From: JACCZX01 sp040003315
GTDB taxonomy: Bacteria > Pseudomonadota > Gammaproteobacteria > Burkholderiales > Burkholderiaceae_F
Direction: 5' to 3'
Assembly: GCA_040003315.1 (NCBI GenBank)
Contig: JBDUCU010000002.1
Location: 1-64,000 of the forward strand
DNA length: 64,000 bases
Each line of letters opens with the position of its first letter. Position 1 is the first letter of the stretch. The notes beneath the pieces were generated by a model that searched no databases, was not told where the DNA came from, and saw nothing but the letters and a program-made list of their open reading frames with translations. The position numbers were made by a program, and so were the translations under genes. Positions 50,646-58,778 of the stretch are shown in pieces.

Positions 50646-50999
50646 ATGTCCCTGCATGAATTTGTCGAACTGGCGGGCAGCGCCGCGGAGATTGCCGGCG
50701 TGGTGCTCATCGTCGGTGGATTGCTGGTGGCGAGCGCGCGCTATGTTTTTCCGTCGCGCGCCGCGGGCGCCTCGCGCTATCAGAGCTATCGGCAGGACCT
50801 TGGCCGCGCGATTCTGCTGGGACTCGAAGTCCTGGTCGCCGCGGACATCGTACGCACGGTCGCCTTTACGCCGACCATGGAAAGCGTGCTGGTGCTGGCA
50901 ATGATCGTCGCGATCCGGACGTTTCTGAGTTGGAGCCTCGCGCTCGAGCTCGAAGGCCGCTGGCCCTGGCAGCGCGCAGTCGCCGAAATTTCACGTTAA
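50646..50999 (+). CDS. DUF1622 family membrane protein
   Basis: A 117-residue protein with three hydrophobic segments (about residues 13-35, 58-75 and 82-100). YRQDLGRAILLGLEVLVAADIVRTVAF is the DUF1622 signature. Function is not known for the family. ATG 50646 starts 7 bp after the MFS stop, so co-transcription is likely. The DUF302 gene follows 31 bp later. Confidence 0.83.
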   Translation: MSLHEFVELAGSAAEIAGVVLIVGGLLVASARYVFPSRAAGASRYQSYRQDLGRAILLGLEVLVAADIVRTVAFTPTMESVLVLAMIVAIRTFLSWSLALELEGRWPWQRAVAEISR

Positions 51000-51030
51000 A
51001 AAATCGAATCATTCATCGGGGAGAAAAAGA

Positions 51031-51510
51031 ATGTTCATTCGTATCGCTAAATTGAGCTTCGCCGCGCTCGTGGCGTTCGCGGCATTTTCGTCGGGCGCGA
51101 GGGCGCAGGTCGGTGCCGACGGCATCGTCAAGGTAAAAAGTGCGTACTCGGTGCCGGAGTCGGTCACGCGCATCAAAAAAGACATCGCCGACAAGGGCAT
51201 CATGTATTTCTCGACCATCGATCAGGCCGAGCTGGCGGGCAATGCGGGCATCAAATTGCGGCCGTCGTCGCTGCTGATTTTCGGTAACCCGCCGCTCGGC
51301 ACCACCTTTATCACCGCCAAGGGCGAGGCCGGCCTCGATTGGCCGGTGCGTCTGCTGGTGCAGGAAGACGCGCAGGGCCAGGTGTGGGCGATCTACACCG
51401 ACTTCGGTTGGATCGCGCGGCGTCATGGCATTACGAATCGCGAGACGCAGTTTGCGAAAGCGACCGAGGTGATCGCGTCCATCACATCGAGTGTCGCCGA
51501 AAAAAAGTAA
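51031..51510 (+). CDS. Exported DUF302-domain protein
   Basis: A 159-residue protein with a signal peptide (residues 1-25, ending ARA-Q) and a DUF302 domain at about residues 50-120 (SVTRIKKDIADKGIMYFSTIDQAE, LLIFGNPPLGTT). The domain is a small alpha/beta fold without assigned activity and often occurs in periplasmic proteins near redox or lipid genes. GGGGAGA precedes the ATG. It is 26 bp upstream of the 3-hydroxybutyrate dehydrogenase gene. Confidence 0.87.
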   Translation: MFIRIAKLSFAALVAFAAFSSGARAQVGADGIVKVKSAYSVPESVTRIKKDIADKGIMYFSTIDQAELAGNAGIKLRPSSLLIFGNPPLGTTFITAKGEAGLDWPVRLLVQEDAQGQVWAIYTDFGWIARRHGITNRETQFAKATEVIASITSSVAEKK

Positions 51511-51536
51511 TCAGGACATAGAAAGAGGGAACAACA

Positions 51537-52322
51537 ATGCAGTTCAAAGGCAAAACGGCTCTGATCACGGGTTCGACCAGCGGTATCGGGCTCGGCATCG
51601 CGGAAGCCTTCGGTGCCGAAGGCGCCAATCTGATCATCAACGGGTTCGGCGACGCCAAGGAAATCGAGCAGCTGCGCCAGCGGCTGGCAGAGCAGTCCGG
51701 CGTCACCGTGTTGTACGACGCTGCCGACATGAGCAAGCCCGCGCAGATCGAAGCGATGGTTCGGCGCGGCGTTGACCAGTTCGGTGCGGTCGACATCCTT
51801 GTCAACAACGCCGGAATCCAGCATGTCGCGCCGATCGACGAGTTTCCGCTGGAAAAATGGGACGCAATCATCGCCATTAACCTGTCATCGAACTTTCACG
51901 CGATACGAGCGGCTCTGCCGGCGATGAAGCGGCGCGGCTGGGGACGCGTGATCAACGTAGCCTCTGCGCATGCGTTGGTCGCGTCACCGTACAAATCTGC
52001 CTACGTTGCAGCCAAGCACGGTGTGGCGGGATTGACCAAGACGCTTGCACTGGAAGTCGCCGAGCAGGGGATTACAGCGAACGCGATCTGCCCTGGATAC
52101 GTGCTGACGCCACTCGTTCAAAAGCAAATTCCGGATACCGCCAAGGCGCGGGGAATCAGCGAAGAAGAAGTGATCAAGAATGTGCTGCTTGCGGCGCAGC
52201 CGACGCGGAAGTTCGTCACTGTCGAGCAAGTGGCGGCACTGGCGGTGTACCTGGCATCCGAAGCTGCTACGTCAATCACTGGTGCCATGCTTCCGATCGA
52301 AGGTGGATGGACCGCACAATAA
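51537..52322 (+). CDS. 3-hydroxybutyrate dehydrogenase
   Basis: A 261-residue short-chain dehydrogenase. The NAD motif is TGSTSGIGLGIA (residue 11 onward). NNAGIQHVAPIDEFP is the NNAG motif. The catalytic Ser is in INVASAHALVASP and the Tyr/Lys pair in YKSAYVAAKHG. Sequence and length match bacterial BdhA/HbdH, which converts (R)-3-hydroxybutyrate to acetoacetate in polyhydroxybutyrate turnover. The following patatin-like gene starts 14 bp after its stop, with an RBS in between. Confidence 0.92.
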   Translation: MQFKGKTALITGSTSGIGLGIAEAFGAEGANLIINGFGDAKEIEQLRQRLAEQSGVTVLYDAADMSKPAQIEAMVRRGVDQFGAVDILVNNAGIQHVAPIDEFPLEKWDAIIAINLSSNFHAIRAALPAMKRRGWGRVINVASAHALVASPYKSAYVAAKHGVAGLTKTLALEVAEQGITANAICPGYVLTPLVQKQIPDTAKARGISEEEVIKNVLLAAQPTRKFVTVEQVAALAVYLASEAATSITGAMLPIEGGWTAQ

Positions 52323-52336
52323 CCAGGGGAAAAGCG

Positions 52337-53545
52337 ATGCAAAAGAAAGCAAGCAAGTCAGCGACTAAGTCGGTGCGGACGGCACGCAAGTTGTCGTCAC
52401 GCCGGCAGGCTGGCGTTCGCTCCGCGGGTCCCAGTGCGATGCCGCCGGGCCAGATCGTGCTCGTATTGCAAGGCGGCGGCGCTCTCGGCGCTTATCAGGT
52501 CGGCGTGTATCAGGCGCTGCACGAAGCGGGAATCGAGCCTGACTGGGTGATCGGGACTTCGATCGGCGCCATTAATGCGGCGCTGATCGCCGGTAACTCG
52601 CGTGAGCAAAGGCTCGCGAAGCTAAGCGAGTTCTGGGAGGGCGTCGAGTGGCACCAACCGTTCGGCGCGAGCGCCGCGCTACCGTGGTGGATCGCGGGGC
52701 CGGCTTCGAATCTCAACACGGTCACCATGGGTGTGCCCGGCTTCTTCGAGCCAAATCCGAAATCGTGGCTCGGCGTACGCGCGCCGCTCGGCGTCGAAGA
52801 CGCTTCGTACTACCGGACGGATCAGTTGCGGGCGACGCTCGCGCGCTTGGTCGATTTCGATTTGATCAAGCGCAGCTCGACGCGGCTGACCGTCGGAGCG
52901 GTAAACGCCCGCACGGGTGCGATGCGCTATTTCGATAGCCGACGTGAGCCGCTGCAGGTGTCGCACATCATGGCTTCCGGCGCGTTGCCGCCGGCGTTTC
53001 CCGCGGTGCGGATCGATGGCGAACCGTATTGGGACGGCGGCATTTACTCGAACACTCCGATCGAAGCCGTTCTTGACGACAATCCGCGCAAGAGCTCCAC
53101 CGTGTTCAGCGTGCACCTGTGGAACCCGAGTGGCAACGAGCCGCAATCGATCTGGGACGTGCTCGGGCGCCAGAAAGAGATCCAGTATTCAAGCCGCGCA
53201 GTCAACCACGTCAACCGTCAAAAACAGATTCACAGGCTGCGCCATGTGATCAGCGAGATGGCGAAGCACGTGCCCGAACGCCAATGCGCGACGGACGAGG
53301 TGCAAGAACTGATGTCGTGGGGCTGTCGAACGACCGTACACATCGTGCGGTTGCTGGCGCCGCGTCTTGACGGCGAAGATCACACCAAGGACATCGACTT
53401 CACGCCGAGCGGAATCAAGGCGCGCTGGGCTGCGGGCTATACCGATACACAGGATGCGATCGCCGAGAAGCCGTGGGATTGTGTGATTGACCCCCTCGAA
53501 GGTTTGTTGCTGCACGAGCACGAGTCGACTCACGCCGCGATGTAG
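52337..53545 (+). CDS. Patatin-like phospholipase family protein (DUF3734 C-terminus)
   Basis: A 402-residue serine hydrolase. A basic leader of about 40 residues precedes the patatin core: oxyanion loop LQGGGALGAYQVGVYQ (about residues 45-60), nucleophile Ser in IGTSIGAINAALI and catalytic Asp in YWDGGIYSNTP. The C-terminal 100 residues (KEIQYSSRAVNHVNRQKQIH) fit DUF3734. The start is ATG 52337 after AGGGGA; the frame opens earlier at 52307 inside the dehydrogenase gene. It is frequently found next to 3-hydroxybutyrate dehydrogenase in Burkholderiales, suggesting a role in granule or lipid turnover, unproven. Confidence 0.88.
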   Translation: MQKKASKSATKSVRTARKLSSRRQAGVRSAGPSAMPPGQIVLVLQGGGALGAYQVGVYQALHEAGIEPDWVIGTSIGAINAALIAGNSREQRLAKLSEFWEGVEWHQPFGASAALPWWIAGPASNLNTVTMGVPGFFEPNPKSWLGVRAPLGVEDASYYRTDQLRATLARLVDFDLIKRSSTRLTVGAVNARTGAMRYFDSRREPLQVSHIMASGALPPAFPAVRIDGEPYWDGGIYSNTPIEAVLDDNPRKSSTVFSVHLWNPSGNEPQSIWDVLGRQKEIQYSSRAVNHVNRQKQIHRLRHVISEMAKHVPERQCATDEVQELMSWGCRTTVHIVRLLAPRLDGEDHTKDIDFTPSGIKARWAAGYTDTQDAIAEKPWDCVIDPLEGLLLHEHESTHAAM

Positions 53546-53563
53546 CCGCTCGACGCTACGACG

Positions 53564-54388
53564 CTACGAAGGTATGGTGTTGGTCGGCCTGCGGCGTCGA
53601 ACGATTTCTGCGGCCATCACGCATACCGAAAGCCACGCCAGACCGGTTGCGAAACCTGCCAGCACATCGCTGGCGAAATGCACCTGCATGAAGATACGGC
53701 TGCAGCCAACTGCGAACGCGGTTGCGATCGCCGCCAATATGATCGCCAGATGCCGGCGTGGCGGCGTCAAACGGATCAGCACGTACGCGAGCGCGCCGTA
53801 TGCGGCCACGGCACCTGACGAGTGGCCACTTGGAAAGCTCCATCCGGCTGCCGTAAACAAGGTGTGGTCGTAAAGCGGACGAGCGCGCACGAAGATCGCT
53901 TTGAGTACGCGTGTCAGAATGCCGTTGCCGGCAATCGCAGCGATCCAGAACAATGCCAGGTCGTAGCGGCGGTGCCTCAGCAAGGCAAGCGCGCCTACGA
54001 TTGCGGCGACCCACAACACGACGGGGCTCGCGAGAACGGTGATCGCTCCGAATGCCTGCACCACTGGCATTGGAACGCTGCGGTGGATTGCGTCGGTCAA
54101 TGCCTGGTCGGCCAATGCGAGCCAGCCGTTCAGCACAATCCAGCGCGGAAGGGTTGCGAACAACAGTGCCGCTGCCAGGACCGCGAGCAGTGCGAACAAC
54201 GCGATAGTTCTCAGCGCCCGAGCATTGGCCACGTCTGGCGCACCGTCGCCGCGCATCGACTGTCGATGGACGGCGGACCGAGCGCCGCCCGCGAATAACA
54301 GCAGAGTGCTTAACGCAGTGCCGAAGGCAATAAGCGCGTGCTCGCCGATGATCCGCGCAAGCTCCACTGCGTGCATTGCATCAGGCAT
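53564..54388 (-). CDS. PAP2 family membrane phosphatase
   Basis: A 274-residue polytopic protein (about 6-7 helices). The three PAP2 motifs are present: KAIFVRARPLYD (KX6RP), SFPSGHSSGA (PSGH) and SRIFMQVHFASDVLAG (SRX5HX3D). Relatives dephosphorylate undecaprenyl diphosphate, phosphatidic acid or PGP. ATG 54386-54388 follows the metallophosphatase stop by 8 bp, so the two form a small minus-strand operon. The frame extends to 54475 but only within that neighbour. Confidence 0.86.
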   Translation of the reverse strand: MPDAMHAVELARIIGEHALIAFGTALSTLLLFAGGARSAVHRQSMRGDGAPDVANARALRTIALFALLAVLAAALLFATLPRWIVLNGWLALADQALTDAIHRSVPMPVVQAFGAITVLASPVVLWVAAIVGALALLRHRRYDLALFWIAAIAGNGILTRVLKAIFVRARPLYDHTLFTAAGWSFPSGHSSGAVAAYGALAYVLIRLTPPRRHLAIILAAIATAFAVGCSRIFMQVHFASDVLAGFATGLAWLSVCVMAAEIVRRRRPTNTIPS

Positions 54389-54396
54389 CGGAGCCG

Positions 54397-55200
54397 TCAA
54401 AAGCTCAGCGGCTGGCTGGTGTGGAGTTCGAATCGCGCAGACGTCGCGAGATAGTCCCAGCGCTCGACGACGCATTGGCGCGGAGAACTCGAGCCGTCGT
54501 AGCGGATCAGATTCACGGAGTTATTGATGCCCTCGCGGATGCGCGACGAGACTGACGTGCCCGCCTGCACCGTCCAGATGTCTCGCCGCAGATCTGGAAA
54601 CGTGGTGCGCATCGAGTGCACGTAGGGCAGGTGAATGTGGCCACCCATGATGATGTCGCCGCCCGCCGCAGCCCACGCGGGCACAGCCTCGCGATGGCCG
54701 TCGAGCAGATTGTCTTCGTCGCTGGCGCGGATTGCGAGCACCGGCTGATGCACGACGACGATGCGCAGTTGCGATGCACGCGCGTTACGCAAGCGCTCGG
54801 TCACCCTCGCGATCTGCTCCGGAGAAAGTTCACCATCCTTGTGGCGGCGCGGGCGCGTCGTGTTGACGCCGAGCACCAGCAGATGGTCCGATTCGTAGTC
54901 GGGTTCCAGATTCTCCCCAAACACCGCACAATAGTTGGCGTAAGGCGTAAAAACGCGCGCCGCGAGATTGAATAGTGGAATGTCGTGGTTGCCCGGGATC
55001 GCAACCAATGCCGACGGCTGCAGTTGCTCCAGGAATTTGCGAGCTGCCTCGAACTGGCTGGGGCGCGCACGCTGCGTAATGTCGCCAGAGAATACAACGA
55101 GCTCGGCGGGTTGCTCGCGCGCAAGCTGCAGCAAGGCCTGCACCACGGGTTGACGCTCGGTTCCGAAGTGCGCATCGGAAATCTGCAGCAGCGTCGTCAT
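54397..55200 (-). CDS. Calcineurin-like metallophosphoesterase
   Basis: A 267-residue enzyme with all metal-binding motifs of the superfamily: ISDAHFG (DXH), FSGDITQR (GD), IPGNHDIPL (GNHD), VVHQPV and MGGHIHLPY (GHXH). The layout resembles cyclic-nucleotide or UDP-diacylglucosamine-type phosphatases; the substrate is unclear. Next to a PAP2 phosphatase, a lipid-phosphate role is possible. The adjacent plus-strand pirin gene is divergent. Confidence 0.87.
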   Translation of the reverse strand: MTTLLQISDAHFGTERQPVVQALLQLAREQPAELVVFSGDITQRARPSQFEAARKFLEQLQPSALVAIPGNHDIPLFNLAARVFTPYANYCAVFGENLEPDYESDHLLVLGVNTTRPRRHKDGELSPEQIARVTERLRNARASQLRIVVVHQPVLAIRASDEDNLLDGHREAVPAWAAAGGDIIMGGHIHLPYVHSMRTTFPDLRRDIWTVQAGTSVSSRIREGINNSVNLIRYDGSSSPRQCVVERWDYLATSARFELHTSQPLSF

Positions 55201-55318
55201 TGCCTCGCAGTCTCGAGTGCGGTCAACGTCGGACTTGGGCCGGACATACTGGGCACGAAGGATTCAAAGCCGCGCAAGATAAACAAGGTCGCAGATTAAC
55301 GGAACCGGTAAAAAGCCA

Positions 55319-56212
55319 ATGCTGCAACAGGTGATTGAACAACGCCGCCTCGATCTCGGCGGATTCGAAGTCGGGCGGGTGCTTCCGCATCGCGCGCGGC
55401 AAATGGTGGGCCCCTTTATTTTCTTTGATCATTTTGGCCCGGCGCGGTTCGAGCGCGGGGTTGCGCGGTCAGTCGATGTTCGCCCGCATCCGCATATTGG
55501 CTTGTCGACCGTCACGTATCTGTTCAAGGGCGAGGTCATGCACCGCGACAGCGTCGGCTCCGAACAAGCAATCCGTCCGGGCGAAGTGAACTGGATGGTG
55601 GCGGGTCGTGGCATCACGCATTCCGAGCGCTTTGAAAAAGGGCGCGCCGAAGGCGGTCCGATGCATGGAATCCAGGCGTGGGTTGCCCTTCCGCGCGAAC
55701 ACGAAGAAACCGCGCCAGGCTTTGCAAACTACTCCAGCGACCAGTTGCCGACGCACGAAGAAGGTGGAGTCTGGATGCGATTGATTGCCGGTGAAGTCGA
55801 CGGATTGCGCGCTGGCGCGAAAACACACTCGCCGATGTTCTACGCGCACCTGCGGCTCGCTCGCGGCGCGTCGATCTCGCTGCCGAGCCGATACAGCGAA
55901 CGCGCGGTCTTTGTCGTTTCCGGCACCGTGGCTGTCGACGAAGATCAATCTATCGGCGGTCAGATGATGGTGTTTGCTCCGCGCAGCGACGCAGTCGTTT
56001 TCGCCCAGTCCGACGCGGTGTTGATGATGCTCGGCGGCGAGCCGGTCGGCGAGCGGTTCATCGAATGGAACTTTGTGTCGTCGTCGCGGCAGCGAATCGA
56101 ACAAGCCAAGGAGGATTGGCGCGCAGGCCGGATGAAGCTCCCCGACCTTGACCACGACGAGTTCATTCCGTTGCCGCCTGATCCGCCCGCGGCTGCCGGT
56201 CCGATGTCCTGA
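55319..56212 (+). CDS. Pirin family protein
   Basis: A 297-residue bicupin. The metal-binding N-terminal cupin shows RPHPHIGLSTVTYLFKGEV (two His), GEVNWMVAGRGITHSER (Glu region and His) and IQAWVALPREHE. The C-terminal cupin begins near residue 175. Some pirins have quercetin dioxygenase activity or act as redox-sensitive co-regulators; nothing here decides. It is divergent from the metallophosphatase (118 bp) and convergent with the VOC gene (19 bp). Confidence 0.92.
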   Translation: MLQQVIEQRRLDLGGFEVGRVLPHRARQMVGPFIFFDHFGPARFERGVARSVDVRPHPHIGLSTVTYLFKGEVMHRDSVGSEQAIRPGEVNWMVAGRGITHSERFEKGRAEGGPMHGIQAWVALPREHEETAPGFANYSSDQLPTHEEGGVWMRLIAGEVDGLRAGAKTHSPMFYAHLRLARGASISLPSRYSERAVFVVSGTVAVDEDQSIGGQMMVFAPRSDAVVFAQSDAVLMMLGGEPVGERFIEWNFVSSSRQRIEQAKEDWRAGRMKLPDLDHDEFIPLPPDPPAAAGPMS

Positions 56213-56231
56213 CAGCGAAGCGACAATCCAG

Positions 56232-56609
56232 CTACAGACTCTGCACGATCGCCAAGATGTTGCCCTCGGTGTCCTTGAACCAGGCCGCCTTCGCGCCGCC
56301 CGCAATCGTTGCCCCGCTCGAGCTCTTTTCGCCAGGCATGTCGTAGTCCTCGAATTTCACGCCGCGTGCCTTGAGCTCGGTGATCTCGCGGTCCGCGTCC
56401 TTGACCTGCCAGAAAGCCTGGCTCGCCTTTGAAGTGCCGGCGTTTGGAGTTGGATAGAGAAAGCACGCGGTGCCGCCGGCGAACTCGTAGGTCACTCCTC
56501 CTGCCTCTTCCGATTTGGGTTTGAACCCCAGTGTGCCTTCATAGAACTGCCTTGCGCGAGACACATCTTTGGCCGGGATATAGGCGTAAAAAGGGTTTGC
56601 TTGCAGCAT
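56232..56609 (-). CDS. VOC (glyoxalase/bleomycin resistance) family protein
   Basis: A 125-residue protein with one VOC beta-alpha-beta-beta-beta pair: FYAYIPAKDVSRARQFYEG, TLGFKPKSEEAGG, FWQVKDADREITELKARG and KAAWFKDTEGNILAIVQSL, with the metal-ligand Glu position in DTEGN. AGGAG 6 nt upstream supports ATG 56607-56609. The substrate is unknown; single-domain VOC proteins act as dimers. Confidence 0.87.
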   Translation of the reverse strand: MLQANPFYAYIPAKDVSRARQFYEGTLGFKPKSEEAGGVTYEFAGGTACFLYPTPNAGTSKASQAFWQVKDADREITELKARGVKFEDYDMPGEKSSSGATIAGGAKAAWFKDTEGNILAIVQSL

Positions 56610-56732
56610 GGCGTTCTCCTCAGCAGTCGTGCACGTTCGGGGCAACCAGCGGACCTGTCAGCGTCGGCGATGTAGGATTTGCACCTCCGCACGCGGAATA
56701 AGAACGCTCGTAACTTACAGGCAGGAGTGAAT

Positions 56733-57506
56733 ATGTTGAGACATCTATGGCTCGCCGCGCTTTCGCTGTCGACGGTTACAGGAGTGTTCGCGCAGGATCT
56801 GCCTGCCTCGCGACTAGACGCCGTGCAGAAGCAGGGCAAGCTTCGGATCTGCACGCCGGGGGACTACAAACCGTTCAGTCTGCTGCGGCCCGACGGGACC
56901 TACGAAGGGCTCGATGTCGATCTGGTCAGATCAGCTGCGAAAGCCTTGGGAGCCGAAGCGGAATTCGTGAAGTCGGCCTGGCCGACATTAATGAAGGATT
57001 TCCAGGAAAAATGTGACGTTGGTGTCGGCGGTATTTCAGTCACGCTCGACCGCCAAAAAACCGCATTCTTTTCTTCGCCCTATATGGTGAACGGCAAGGC
57101 ACCGATTACCAAATGCGAGAACGTTCGGAAATTTCAAACGGTGGCGGATATCGACAAGCCCAGCGTGACGGTGATCGAAAACCCGGGCGGAAGCAATGAA
57201 CGATTCGCGCGCGCAAATTTCAAGCAGGCGAAGATTGTGATCTTCAACGACAACACCACGATCTTCGACGAGATCCTGAAGGGCAACGCCGATGTGATGA
57301 TCTCCGAATCAGTGGAGACTATCGTTCAGCAGAAGCTGCGGCCCGGGTTGTGTGCCGTCAACCCGGACAAGCCGCTGCAGTACGGGGAGATGGCATGGCT
57401 GCTTCCCAGAGGCGACGCCGCTTTCAAGGCGTGGTTCGACCAGTGGCTCCATCTTGCAAAGGCAAGCGGCGAATACGACAAGATCGTGGCTCGTTGGCTT
57501 CAGTAG
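56733..57506 (+). CDS. Periplasmic family 3 solute-binding-type protein, cyclohexadienyl dehydratase-like
   Basis: A 257-residue exported protein: signal peptide to about residue 20 (VFA-Q), then LDAVQKQGKLRICTPGDYKPFSLL. The opening and ADVMISESVETIVQQKL resemble periplasmic PheC-type cyclohexadienyl dehydratases, in which a Glu in this position is catalytic (prephenate to phenylpyruvate). However, the usual Thr-Asp before it reads Ser-Glu here, so amino-acid binding or an altered substrate remains possible. Strong RBS GCAGGAG. No permease genes adjoin it, which favours an enzyme over a transporter component. Confidence 0.75.
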   Translation: MLRHLWLAALSLSTVTGVFAQDLPASRLDAVQKQGKLRICTPGDYKPFSLLRPDGTYEGLDVDLVRSAAKALGAEAEFVKSAWPTLMKDFQEKCDVGVGGISVTLDRQKTAFFSSPYMVNGKAPITKCENVRKFQTVADIDKPSVTVIENPGGSNERFARANFKQAKIVIFNDNTTIFDEILKGNADVMISESVETIVQQKLRPGLCAVNPDKPLQYGEMAWLLPRGDAAFKAWFDQWLHLAKASGEYDKIVARWLQ

Positions 57507-57575
57507 GCAAACGGTCTTCGCGCCGCTGTGTTCCTTGCTCGGCGGCCTGACCCGAGTCGGCGAGATGACGGCTGC

Positions 57576-58496
57576 GTGAAACCTGCGATCGTTGTGCTGG
57601 TCAACGGAGCATCGGGCGTCGGCAGCGATCCGGATCTGGCTGACAGACTGCATCAGCTCTTTAGCCAAGCTGGCGTCGATGCCAAAATCCATCTCGCGCA
57701 CGGCGGAGAAATCGAGCATCGAATCGAGCAGGCTGTTGCCGGGCGGCCTGATGTGATCGTCGCCGGTGGGGGCGACGGCACGGTGAGCGCGGTGGCGGCG
57801 GCACTGGCCGGCAGCGAGATCGCGCTCGGCGTGCTTCCACTGGGAACGCTGAACCACTTCGCCAAGGATCTGGGAATACCGCTCGAACTCGAGGATGCGG
57901 TGGCGCAGATCGCAGCCGGCCCTCGTATGCGCATCGACGTCGGCGAGGTCAACGGTCGTGTCTTCATCAACAACTCGAGCCTTGGCCTGTACCCCGACAT
58001 CGTGCGCGACCGCGAACAGCAACAAAAGCGGCTCGGGCGCGGAAAATGGTGGGCGCTCGTTTGGGCGACTCTGGGTGCGCTACGCCGCTATCCGTTCCTC
58101 AGCGTTCGCCTGTCGATCGACGGAGTCGAGTGTCTGCGGAAAACGCCATTTGTCTTCATCGGCAACAACGAATACGTGATGGAGGGCTTCGCGATCGGCG
58201 AACGCGCGGGGCTCACCGACGGTTGCCTGAGCCTGTACGTGGCGCAGAAGCCCGGTCGACTGCGCCTGCTGTTGCTTGCGCTGCGCGCGCTGGTCGGGCG
58301 ACTGAAGCAGGCGCGCGACTTCGACGTGATGCATGCGGCCGAGATCGTCGTCGAGAGCCGGCATCACCGCCTGCGCGTTGCAACCGACGGCGAGGTCACA
58401 GTCATGACGCCGCCGTTGCACTATCGCATCCGCGCAGGGAACCTGATCGTGATCGGATCCAACCCAACTCCGGCTGAGCGAGCCCCGAGTAGTTGA
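57576..58496 (+). CDS. Diacylglycerol kinase family lipid kinase
   Basis: A 306-residue DAGK-catalytic-domain protein starting at GTG 57576. It has the nucleotide-binding GGGDGTVSAVAAAL (about residues 67-80), GVLPLGTLNHFAKDLGIP and FINNSSLGLYPDIV, plus the C-terminal strand region CLSLYVAQKPG. Relatives such as YegS phosphorylate lipids in the inner leaflet. It sits in a region with PAP2, metallophosphatase and patatin genes that also touch lipid chemistry. Confidence 0.87.
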   Translation: MKPAIVVLVNGASGVGSDPDLADRLHQLFSQAGVDAKIHLAHGGEIEHRIEQAVAGRPDVIVAGGGDGTVSAVAAALAGSEIALGVLPLGTLNHFAKDLGIPLELEDAVAQIAAGPRMRIDVGEVNGRVFINNSSLGLYPDIVRDREQQQKRLGRGKWWALVWATLGALRRYPFLSVRLSIDGVECLRKTPFVFIGNNEYVMEGFAIGERAGLTDGCLSLYVAQKPGRLRLLLLALRALVGRLKQARDFDVMHAAEIVVESRHHRLRVATDGEVTVMTPPLHYRIRAGNLIVIGSNPTPAERAPSS

Positions 58497-58778
58497 TCGC
58501 GGCCGGGCCGCACTCACGTACGGCCAAACAGCTGGGAGAAATGATGATCCAGAACGTGCAGTGGGTGATCGATCCGCCTCGAGACGGTAGGCAACCCGCT
58601 CGAATGGAAGGTGCTGAGGACCGTCGCCGGCGTGTTCCGCGATCCACTTTGAGCGTTACATCGGTGCACGCCAGCCGTTAGCGCTCCGACGTGCCCTGTG
58701 AATGGACGCGGACGCAAAAGGGATGCCTCGTAACGCGCGCAACTCCGAGGTTCTGGCTTGTTCACCGGAACCGATGAA
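58497..58778. other. Intergenic stretch, possible coding remnant
   Basis: No intact gene. Two plus-strand pieces in different frames read MMIQNVQWVIDPPRDG (from 58541) and VGNPLEWKVLRTVAGVFRDP (about 58589-58650, stopped by TGA). The second looks protein-like, so the stretch may hold a frameshifted fragment. No repeats or hairpins of note. Confidence 0.3.
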
